A stretch of 5,789 bases of DNA. Origin: Opitutaceae bacterium. Lineage in GTDB: Bacteria; Verrucomicrobiota; Verrucomicrobiia; Opitutales; Opitutaceae. Made by a program: the position numbers and the translations under genes. Positions within the stretch are counted from its first letter, which is position 1. Each line of letters begins with the position of its first letter. Shown one piece after another: positions 1 to 4,974 of this stretch. The stretch spans positions 1-5,789 of the forward strand of contig JAESUN010000287.1 in NCBI GenBank assembly GCA_016763045.1. The letters run 5' to 3'. The notes below the pieces were generated by a model. The model searched no databases. It saw only the letters and a list, made by a program, of their open reading frames with translations, and had not been told where the DNA came from.

Positions 1-1
1 C

Positions 2-214
2 AGGATAGGGCACCCACTGGAATGGCTTCCTGTCCTTGACAGGTATGCACAGATCCTGCGACCAATGGATCCACCCCTGCACTCAACTCGGAGCATCGCC
101 GCTCAAAATGACGAATGGCACGCATACGAGTATAATAGCGAAGCAGGGTCTCAGGCCGACCACTCTGGTGTGCTTCTTCCCAATCTTTGGTGTGGGAAAT
201 TCTACCGGAATTGA
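2..214 (+). CDS. C-terminal fragment of an unrecognised protein (5' end outside the window)
   Basis: An open frame enters from the left edge and runs 70 codons to a TGA at 212-214. Its composition looks like real protein: it is rich in Trp, Tyr, His, Pro and Asp/Glu, with stretches such as GHPLEWLPVLDRYAQILRP near the start and GVLLPNLWCGKFYRN at the very end. A competing frame (TTG at 36 to about 344) gives a Cys/Ser/Thr-rich translation that looks less like a natural protein, so I prefer this one. I do not recognise the family and assign no function. It is on the same strand as the SDR/lactonase pair downstream but 285 bases away, so it need not be in the same transcript. With only the last 70 residues visible, even its status as a gene is moderately uncertain. 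Confidence 0.45.
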   Translation, partial: RIGHPLEWLPVLDRYAQILRPMDPPLHSTRSIAAQNDEWHAYEYNSEAGSQADHSGVLLPNLWCGKFYRN

Positions 215-499
215 TGGTAGTAGTGTCGAAGTTTGGGGTGATTACAGGGGTCTTTTCTCTACTCATATAAAGCAAGTTAATGACCTTCAGGAGTTTGAAC
301 GTCAAGCGTCGGACTCGACTTCATCGGAATATTCAGTTTCATGATATTTTCGATGGTGGGCGGATGGGAAGGGTCGTGAAAGCGAAAGATCGTGCTCCCT
401 GATTCGATCGCAGAGAAGAGAGTTAACATTTGGGCTTGTGGAGCAATTGTGCTTGCGGAGGGCTCACCTTCCTTCCTTCTTTAGTCTAGTGATACCCCT
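215..499. other. Gene-less stretch upstream of SDR 1, probable 5' regulatory region
   Basis: I found no convincing coding frame in these 285 bases: short frames on the plus strand are interrupted and resemble no family I know. The stretch should carry the promoter of the SDR 1/lactonase pair, but no good -35/-10 pair with 16-18 base spacing stands out. An isolated TATAAA lies at 266-271 without a matching -35. An 8-base palindrome, GAATATTC, lies at 327-334, and TGAAAGCG, which resembles half of a LacI-family operator, at 377-384 without its mirror half. There is no clear terminator behind the upstream fragment. Confidence 0.4.
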
Positions 500-1273
500 A
501 TGAGCAGATTACTAAACGAAATTGCGATAGTGACTGGAGGCGGCCGAGGCATTGGCGAAGCCATTGCTAGGATGTTTGCGAGGGAAGGTGCTGCGGTGCT
601 TATAGCGGATAAGGATGGCGATTCAGCCGCTCGTGTGGTGGCCGAGATCCAGGCTACAGGAGGTAAGGCAGTTGCAACGACGACCGACATTAGCGACCCG
701 AAACAAGTGGATACAATGTCACAGGCTGTGAAGGACACCTTCGGCCCGGCTTCGATTTTGATTAACAATGCGGGCATCAGCGTTTTCGCGGATCCCTTGA
801 AACTAACAGATGATGATTGGAAGAAGTGCATGTCTGTCGATTTGGAAGGGGTATGGTATTGTACCCGTTCCGTCTTGCCGGACATGTTGGCGCAAGGCGT
901 CGGATCAATTGTAAACATCGCCTCAATCCATTCATTTCAGATTATTAAGGGCTGCTTCCCATATCCGGTGGCAAAGCATGGCCTGATTGGAATGACTAGG
1001 GCCTTGGCGGTGGAGTATGGTTCGCAAGGAGTGCGGGTGAACGCGGTGTGTCCAAGCTATATCGATACAAAAATGAACACGGATTGGTTTAACACCACTC
1101 CGGACCCTGCCGCTGCACGCGCTGCTGCGGAAAATTGGCATCCGTTGAAACGAATGGGTACAGCCGATGAGGTTGCTTACGCAGCGCTCTACCTGGCTTC
1201 GAAGGAATCCGGATTTGTGACCGGTTCCTCGCTGATGATAGATGGCGGCAGATCTATTGTCTATCATGACTAA
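500..1273 (+). CDS. SDR-family NAD(P)-dependent oxidoreductase (SDR 1), probable sugar or sugar-acid dehydrogenase
   Basis: This 257-residue classical SDR is of normal family length. The Rossmann glycine motif TGGGRGIG is at residues 12-19. Asp37 at the end of strand beta-2 suggests NAD rather than NADP. Asp63 is the usual adenine-contacting Asp, and NNAG is at 89-92. The catalytic Ser142, Tyr155 and Lys159 have the standard spacing (YxxxK). The Asn of the catalytic tetrad, normally before LxG, is replaced by Asp114 (VDLEG). The usual PG after strand beta-6 reads CPSYIDT. The C-terminus has the common GSSLMIDGG. The ATG at 500 is the only plausible start, because an in-frame TAG lies at 482; no good Shine-Dalgarno is visible. 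Its stop overlaps the start of the SMP-30 lactonase, so the two are probably translated together. By context it could oxidise a sugar to the lactone that the partner opens. The exact substrate is unknown, and FabG-like reductases share these motifs. Confidence 0.93.
   Translation: MSRLLNEIAIVTGGGRGIGEAIARMFAREGAAVLIADKDGDSAARVVAEIQATGGKAVATTTDISDPKQVDTMSQAVKDTFGPASILINNAGISVFADPLKLTDDDWKKCMSVDLEGVWYCTRSVLPDMLAQGVGSIVNIASIHSFQIIKGCFPYPVAKHGLIGMTRALAVEYGSQGVRVNAVCPSYIDTKMNTDWFNTTPDPAAARAAAENWHPLKRMGTADEVAYAALYLASKESGFVTGSSLMIDGGRSIVYHD
1266..1273 (+). other. 8-base stop/start overlap (ATGACTAA) joining SDR 1 and the lactonase
   Basis: The lactonase ATG (1266-1268) lies just inside the SDR 1 end, whose TAA is at 1271-1273, with a one-base frame offset. 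The purine-rich GATGGCGGCAGA at 1240-1251 could serve as a weak ribosome site inside SDR 1. Such overlaps commonly mean translational coupling and an obligate co-transcript, which supports a shared pathway for the two enzymes. Confidence 0.75.
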
Positions 1274-2177
1274 ATACGGAGATACAGCTGTCTGTGTTCT
1301 GGATTGTCAGGACAAACTTGGTGAGGGGATATTCTGGTGCCCTGAAGAACAAGTATTGTATTGGGTCGATATGGCTATGCCCTCTATATTGCATCGCTTT
1401 GATCCGGCTTCCGAAAGCCATAAGACGTGGGCGATGCCGGAGATGATTTCTTCTTTGGCCAAGCGGCGGGATGGAACCCTCTTCGTAGCATCCCATCATG
1501 GTCTGAATTTCTTTGATCCTAAGAGCGAAACCCTTACTCGCGTCGTGGCCCCCGAAGCCAGTCGCCCTCTTAATAGGGCGAATGACGGCGCACCCGATGC
1601 CCGTGGACGATTTTGGTATGGATCCATGACGAATAATATTGCTCCGGATGGTAGTGACCTCCCGATCGAATCATCCACTGGAGTTCTTTACCGAGTGGAA
1701 CCTGATTTGCGGGTTATCCCCATGGATGGTCCGGTGGGGATATCCAATGGCACTTGTTTTAGTCCTGATTCCAGCACCCTCTACTTCGCGGATACACTGG
1801 CTGAGGCGATCTACGCCTATGATTTCGATCTGGAATCCGGAGGAATTAGTAACAAGCGAATCTTTGCCAACCCGACGGGATACGGTTATCCGGATGGCTC
1901 CACCGTAGACGCCGAGGGTTACGTTTGGAATGCGCGATGGGAGGCAGCATGCGTGATCCGCTTTTCGCCTGAGGGAGAGATTGATCGTGTGGTGGATATT
2001 CCCGCCAGTCGCGTGACTTGCTGTGCCTTTGGAGGAAAGAACTTGGATGAACTTTATGTGACCACGTCACGGATGAATGTTTCTCCGAGCGAGCTTGAGG
2101 AACATCCTGAAGCTGGCGGAGTCTTTGCTTTATCGCCAGGAGTACGCGGTCTACCTCGACCGATGTTTGCTGGTTGA
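1266..2177 (+). CDS. SMP-30/gluconolactonase/LRE family sugar lactonase
   Basis: The protein has 303 residues from ATG 1266, typical for this six-bladed beta-propeller family, which hydrolyses sugar lactones with one divalent metal. Family landmarks appear in order: LGEG with Glu20 (metal ligand), LYWVD at 31-35, NRANDG with Asn106 and Asp107, GRFWYGSM at 114-121, SNGTCFSPD with Asn161 (metal ligand), LYFADT around 172-177, and YPDG with Asp210 (metal ligand and likely general base). These line up with the Glu/Asn/Asn/Asp metal-site pattern known from human SMP-30 and bacterial gluconolactonases. An upstream in-frame ATG at 1242 would add 8 residues, but the ATG at 1266 leaves only the family-like N-terminus and sits in the overlap ATGACTAA with the SDR 1 stop, so I choose it. 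No signal peptide is seen; it is likely cytoplasmic. By context it opens the lactone made by the coupled dehydrogenase. The sugar is not determinable. Confidence 0.92.
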   Translation: MTKYGDTAVCVLDCQDKLGEGIFWCPEEQVLYWVDMAMPSILHRFDPASESHKTWAMPEMISSLAKRRDGTLFVASHHGLNFFDPKSETLTRVVAPEASRPLNRANDGAPDARGRFWYGSMTNNIAPDGSDLPIESSTGVLYRVEPDLRVIPMDGPVGISNGTCFSPDSSTLYFADTLAEAIYAYDFDLESGGISNKRIFANPTGYGYPDGSTVDAEGYVWNARWEAACVIRFSPEGEIDRVVDIPASRVTCCAFGGKNLDELYVTTSRMNVSPSELEEHPEAGGVFALSPGVRGLPRPMFAG

Positions 2178-2208
2178 GCGAGTGTGACTCACTGAGTTTT
2201 TCGTCTCC

Positions 2209-2964
2209 TTAAGCACCTTCATCGCCCGTTCGGAAATCAAAGCCTGCTGTCAGACCAGCATCCACAACAATCTGTGCGCCAGTAATTCCCGACGCCTCCT
2301 CACTGGCGAGAAATACAATTGTTGCAGCGATTTCTTCTGGTCGAAGCAATCTACCAAGTGGATTTCGTTGTTCGCGAGTCTTGAGAAACGATTCAGGGTC
2401 AGATGCGGTATCCAGATGACGTCGGAAAAACGGTGTATCGGTTACGCCAGGACACACACAGTTTGCTCGAATGCCGTCGCGGGCGTGATCAAGCGCAAGC
2501 GCTTTGGTGAACTGCAAAATTCCGCCTTTTGAGGTGCAATAAGCAATCAAACCCTGTTCGGCCAAATATGAATCAATACTACCAACGGTGACGATTGCTC
2601 CGCGTCCGCGTTCAATCATTTGCGGCAAAACGGCGCGCACCGCTTTTACCAAGCCTAGTTGGTTTACATTGATGGTGTTTGACCACTGTTCGTCTGTGAT
2701 CTCAAGCACGTTACCAACCGCAAGGTAGGCTGCGGCCGTCACCAAAACTTCAGGATGCCAGTGACGACGTGCGAGTTCCTCCTTTACGAGTGTCCAAGTC
2801 TCAGATTTAGAGACATCGCCCTGAATCCAACCTAAATTGCCTTCTTCGCTGAATGGAAGAGCCATATCAACGCCAAGAACATTGATACCTTTTTCCAAAA
2901 ACCGTTTAGCGGTCGCTGCACCAATACCTGATGCCGCACCAGAAATAACTGCCGTTTGCTCCAT
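2209..2964 (-). CDS. SDR-family NAD(P)-dependent oxidoreductase (SDR 2)
   Basis: This SDR has 251 residues from ATG 2964. The glycine motif SGAASGIG is at residues 8-15, Asp33 after strand beta-2 suggests NAD preference, and Asp50 is in GDVS. The NNAG position reads TAAA (76-79), an unusual version. The catalytic set is complete: Asn101 (INVNQLG), Ser129, Tyr142 and Lys146. CPGVTDTP at 171-178 is the usual loop after strand beta-6. An upstream TTG at 2988 would add 8 residues, but the protein begins just ahead of beta-1 with MEQTAVISG, as expected, and a GAAG-like ribosome site lies about 10 bases before the ATG. The gene converges on the lactonase gene, with only 31 bases between stops, and diverges from the amidohydrolase gene across a 232-base region. 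Candidate roles are sugar 1-dehydrogenase or 2-keto-3-deoxy-aldonate dehydrogenase; the sequence alone does not decide. Confidence 0.92.
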   Translation of the reverse strand: MEQTAVISGAASGIGAATAKRFLEKGINVLGVDMALPFSEEGNLGWIQGDVSKSETWTLVKEELARRHWHPEVLVTAAAYLAVGNVLEITDEQWSNTINVNQLGLVKAVRAVLPQMIERGRGAIVTVGSIDSYLAEQGLIAYCTSKGGILQFTKALALDHARDGIRANCVCPGVTDTPFFRRHLDTASDPESFLKTREQRNPLGRLLRPEEIAATIVFLASEEASGITGAQIVVDAGLTAGFDFRTGDEGA

Positions 2965-3090
2965 TATAATTTTCTTCGGAGTGTGCAAGGCTCCATAGAG
3001 GGGTCAATGGAAATTAATATCCCTTTTTCATCGGACTAGGGAAAATATGAATTTACGCAAAACCTCGAAGGAATCGACTTGCGAAAAAGG

Positions 3091-3110
3091 TTCAAGAAGC
3101 GCTTACTGAA
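3091..3110. promoter_or_regulatory. Operator-like palindrome, LacI-family type
   Basis: TTCAAGAAGCGCTTACTGAA is symmetric at 8 of 10 base pairs around the centre 3100/3101: the core AAGCGCTT and the outer TTCA/TGAA match, with two mismatched steps between. A central CG-containing AAnCGnTT-type core with TGAA-like flanks is the common form of LacI-family operators that control sugar genes. It sits 87-106 bases upstream of the amidohydrolase ATG and overlaps or lies just upstream of the possible -35, a position suited to repression or control of one or both divergent genes. No regulator gene is in the window. Confidence 0.55.
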
Positions 3111-3114
3111 GATC

Positions 3115-3144
3115 TTGTCGAAGCGAGCGATTATATCCTTTAAT
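3115..3144 (+). promoter_or_regulatory. Possible sigma70-like promoter for the amidohydrolase gene
   Basis: TTGTCG (3115-3120) and TTTAAT (3139-3144) are separated by 18 bases. The -10 matches consensus at 5 of 6 positions, the -35 at 4 of 6. Transcription would start near 3151, giving a leader of about 45 bases before the ATG at 3197. The -35 abuts the operator-like palindrome. Evidence is pattern matching only. Confidence 0.3.
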
Positions 3145-3196
3145 CAGAAACAAGCTTCCCGAACAACTTCAACACAACTGAATAGGTTTATTCGCA

Positions 3197-4051
3197 ATGC
3201 CTGATTTTCCAATAGTCGATAGCCATCTGCATATCTGGGATCCTGATAATCTGAACTACCCTTGGCTCAGCGGGGTAAGTAAACTGAATCGTGCGTTTTT
3301 ACCAGATGACTATCGCCAGGAGTGTGGCGTAGTGGATGTCGATACGATGGTATTTATCGAATGCGATGCCCATCCAGATGAAGCTCGACCCGAAGTTGAT
3401 TGGGTGAATGCACAAGCTACCATCGATCCAAGGATCAAGGCCATTGTTGCGTTCGCACCACTGGATCTCGGTGATGCAGTGCGTGCTCATCTCGAACGCC
3501 TTGCGGATGTTAATCGGGTCCGTGGCATTAGGCGTATTTATCAAGATGAGACTGACACTGAATTTTGCCTTCGCCCCAAGTTTGTTGAAGGCGTTCGGGC
3601 ATTGTCTGAATATGGATTAAGTTTCGATATATGCATTAAACACCCGCATCTTGAAAGTTCTATTGAATTGGTGCGCAAATGCCCGGACACATCCTTCGTG
3701 CTCGATCACATAGGTAAACCGGATATCAGGCAGCAACTCTTTGAACCGTGGCGCGCACAAATGTTTGAGCTAGCGAAATTGGACAATGTTGTGTGCAAAT
3801 TATCAGGTGTGGCAACGGAGGCCGATCACGAGAATTGGACATCGGAGCAGTTGCATCCGTTCATCGATACTGCTTTTGAGGCTTTCGGTTCCGAGCGAGT
3901 GATGTTTGGAGGCGATTGGCCTGTTGCCCTGAGTGCAATTCATTTCCCACGTTGGATAGAAATCGTCGATACGGAGCTTGCCGGACTGAGCGAGACAGAA
4001 GCTCGAAATGTTTTTCGGGATACGGCACTGAGATTTTACCGTATTATCTGA
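3197..4051 (+). CDS. Amidohydrolase-family lactonase, L-fuconolactonase-like (COG3618 type)
   Basis: The protein has 284 residues, the usual length for small TIM-barrel amidohydrolases of the fuconolactonase/2-pyrone-4,6-dicarboxylate hydrolase group. The N-terminus is diagnostic: VDSHLHIWDP with the HxH pair His10 and His12, followed by YPWL at 21-24. Further landmarks are FIECDAH (53-59), GIRRIYQ (110-116), the strand with Lys148, His149 and His151, VLDHIGKP with His171, KLSG at 201-204, and FGGDWPV with Asp240, the conserved barrel-end Asp. Characterised members hydrolyse sugar lactones such as L-fucono-1,4-lactone; other members act on other lactones or carboxylic substrates, so the substrate is inferred from context. 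No signal peptide is seen. The ribosome site is weak (TAGG at 3183-3186). It is the second lactonase in the window, of a fold unrelated to the SMP-30 protein. It faces SDR 2 divergently and is followed by a terminator-like hairpin. Confidence 0.9.
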   Translation: MPDFPIVDSHLHIWDPDNLNYPWLSGVSKLNRAFLPDDYRQECGVVDVDTMVFIECDAHPDEARPEVDWVNAQATIDPRIKAIVAFAPLDLGDAVRAHLERLADVNRVRGIRRIYQDETDTEFCLRPKFVEGVRALSEYGLSFDICIKHPHLESSIELVRKCPDTSFVLDHIGKPDIRQQLFEPWRAQMFELAKLDNVVCKLSGVATEADHENWTSEQLHPFIDTAFEAFGSERVMFGGDWPVALSAIHFPRWIEIVDTELAGLSETEARNVFRDTALRFYRII

Positions 4052-4057
4052 TCGACG

Positions 4058-4074
4058 AGCCCCCAAGGGCTTTT
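4058..4074 (+). terminator. Short rho-independent-type terminator after the amidohydrolase gene
   Basis: AGCCC (4058-4062) and GGGCT (4067-4071) form a 5-base-pair GC-rich stem with loop CCAA, followed by a short T-run (TTTT at 4071-4074) and AT-rich sequence. It begins 7 bases after the stop codon. The stem and T-tract are short, so termination may be partial, allowing some readthrough into SDR 3. Confidence 0.5.
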
Positions 4075-4100
4075 AAATATATGATACTTTGATAATTTTG

Positions 4101-4118
4101 GTGGTGTTAACGAACCAC
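4101..4118. promoter_or_regulatory. Inverted repeat GTGGT-N8-ACCAC upstream of SDR 3, possible protein-binding site
   Basis: Perfect 5-base arms (4101-4105 and 4114-4118) flank an 8-base spacer starting with the palindrome GTTAAC. It lies between the terminator-like hairpin and SDR 3, about 65-80 bases before the start codon, where an operator would be expected. The site differs in sequence from the LacI-like palindrome at 3091. Arms this short can arise by chance. Confidence 0.25.
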
Positions 4119-4167
4119 TGACAAAAAATGTTTTATGAGAAATTCAAAACAATTGACTGAAATATCT

Positions 4168-4175
4168 AGAGGTGA
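4168..4175 (+). promoter_or_regulatory. Strong Shine-Dalgarno that fixes the SDR 3 start
   Basis: AGAGGTGA ends 5 bases before ATG 4181. A GTG at 4172 in the same frame would lie inside this site, so the ATG, not the GTG, is the likely start. Confidence 0.7.
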
Positions 4176-4180
4176 AGCAC

Positions 4181-4921
4181 ATGATTGATTTTAGCGGACG
4201 AGTTCTTCTTCTAACAGGTGCAAACGGAGGAATATCACGAGCAATTGCCACGATGTTTTTTAACCAGGGTGCTCATTGTTTTCTCACCGATATTGACGAG
4301 CAGGGCGTCACTGATTTCGCTCAGTCATTGGACCCGAGCGGAACGCGATGCGTTGGTATGAAACAGGATGTGACTCTGTCTCATGATGCTGATTTGGTGA
4401 TGGAAGCGGTGAAGAGTAAATTCGGGCACCTTGACTATCTGGTGACGAGTGCAGGTTTTTATCGCGATCAGATGATCCATAGCATGACCGATACTCAATG
4501 GCAGGATTCTCTGGGGATTAATCTAAATGGGGTTTTTTATACCTGTCGGGCGGCGATTCCACTGTTAGCTGATGGTGGTGCCATCGTAAATATTTCCTCA
4601 ATGTCAGGACATCGAGGGTCTTTCATGCACTCAGACTATGCTGCTTCAAAAGGTGGGGTGCTTGCTTTTACACGCACACTGGCCTTGGAACTTGCTCCAC
4701 GCATACGCGTCAATGCCATTTCACCAGGTCTGATTGATACACCCATGGTGCAGCCATTGATGGACAAGCAGGGCCCTAAATTGATGGAGGCAACCCCTCT
4801 GAAGCGATTGGGGAGCCCAAGGGAAGTTGCCGGGGCTGTCGCCTATTTATGCTCGGACTTGGCAAGTTTCGTTACGGCAGAGACTATTCACGTTAATGGC
4901 GGTCTTTACGTCGTTAGTTAA
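4181..4921 (+). CDS. SDR-family NAD(P)-dependent oxidoreductase (SDR 3)
   Basis: This SDR has 246 residues from ATG 4181. The nucleotide-binding motif reads TGANGGIS (12-19): the third glycine of the usual TGxxxGxG is Ser19. Asp37 ends strand beta-2, pointing to NAD; Asp63 is in QDVT; TSAG at 89-92 replaces NNAG. The catalytic tetrad is complete: Asn114 (INLNG), Ser140, Tyr153 and Lys157. SPGLIDTPM follows strand beta-6, and a typical HVNGG tail is near the C-terminus. The gene has a strong ribosome site. It is followed after 53 bases by the dehydratase gene on the same strand, so the two are probably one operon. Likely roles are oxidation of the aldose feeding the dehydratase, or of the dehydratase product (a 2-keto-3-deoxy acid, as in the L-fucose and L-rhamnose diketo routes). 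Generic FabG-like naming is possible from homology alone. Confidence 0.92.
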   Translation: MIDFSGRVLLLTGANGGISRAIATMFFNQGAHCFLTDIDEQGVTDFAQSLDPSGTRCVGMKQDVTLSHDADLVMEAVKSKFGHLDYLVTSAGFYRDQMIHSMTDTQWQDSLGINLNGVFYTCRAAIPLLADGGAIVNISSMSGHRGSFMHSDYAASKGGVLAFTRTLALELAPRIRVNAISPGLIDTPMVQPLMDKQGPKLMEATPLKRLGSPREVAGAVAYLCSDLASFVTAETIHVNGGLYVVS

Positions 4922-4924
4922 GAG

Positions 4925-4938
4925 CTGAAATCTTTCAG
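4925..4938 (+). other. Small palindrome/hairpin between SDR 3 and the dehydratase
   Basis: CTGAAATCTTTCAG is symmetric at 12 of 14 positions and can form a 5-base-pair stem (CTGAA/TTCAG) with a 4-base loop, 4 bases after the SDR 3 stop. No T-run follows, so it is not a standard terminator. It could be an RNA stability element or a weak binding site, or mean nothing. Confidence 0.3.
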
Positions 4939-4974
4939 GAAAACAAATGCAATCAACGAAGAGGAATACTTATT

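Larger units (their letters stand above)
2965..3196. promoter_or_regulatory. Divergent intergenic control region between SDR 2 and the amidohydrolase
   Basis: These 232 bases must contain start signals for both divergent genes. The part near SDR 2 is AT-rich, with an imperfect inverted repeat at about 3013-3052. The middle carries a LacI-like operator palindrome (3091-3110), and immediately beside it lies a second AAGnnCTT palindrome (3109-3116). A possible promoter toward the amidohydrolase is at 3115-3144. No convincing -35/-10 pair toward SDR 2 was found: TATAAT overlaps the SDR 2 start codon and is too close to act as its -10. Short open frames here are judged chance (see rejected items). 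Confidence 0.55.

Noticed and set aside
36..41. TTGACA as a -35 promoter element
   Set aside because: There is no -10-like hexamer 16-18 bases downstream, and it lies inside the likely coding frame 2-214.
36..344. 102-codon open frame on the plus strand starting at TTG
   Set aside because: The translation is rich in Cys, Ser and Thr, without recognisable motifs. It overlaps the more protein-like frame 2-214, and its start is a TTG with no ribosome site.
481..918. 145-codon open frame on the minus strand inside SDR 1
   Set aside because: It is antisense to a clear SDR and resembles no family; shadow of the real gene.
2181..2201. Possible terminator between the convergent lactonase and SDR 2 genes (ACTCACTGAGT followed by TTTT)
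   Set aside because: The palindrome has a one-base centre, so only a 3-4 base-pair stem can form; too weak to call, although a terminator is expected here.
2963..2970. ATTATAAT as a -10 box for SDR 2
   Set aside because: It overlaps the ATG itself, so transcription would begin inside the gene, and the nearest TTGCAC is only 14 bases away.
3047..3109. 20-codon small frame with an AGGG ribosome-like site 5 bases before its ATG
   Set aside because: It could be a leader peptide, but it has no regulatory codon run, no attenuator hairpin follows it, and it covers the operator-like palindrome; chance is more likely.
3051..3143. Open stretch whose translation (ending LVEASDYIL) looks like an amphipathic helix, a possible gene remnant
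   Set aside because: It has no start codon after the preceding in-frame TGA, is only 30 codons long, and overlaps the palindromes, which explain the sequence better.
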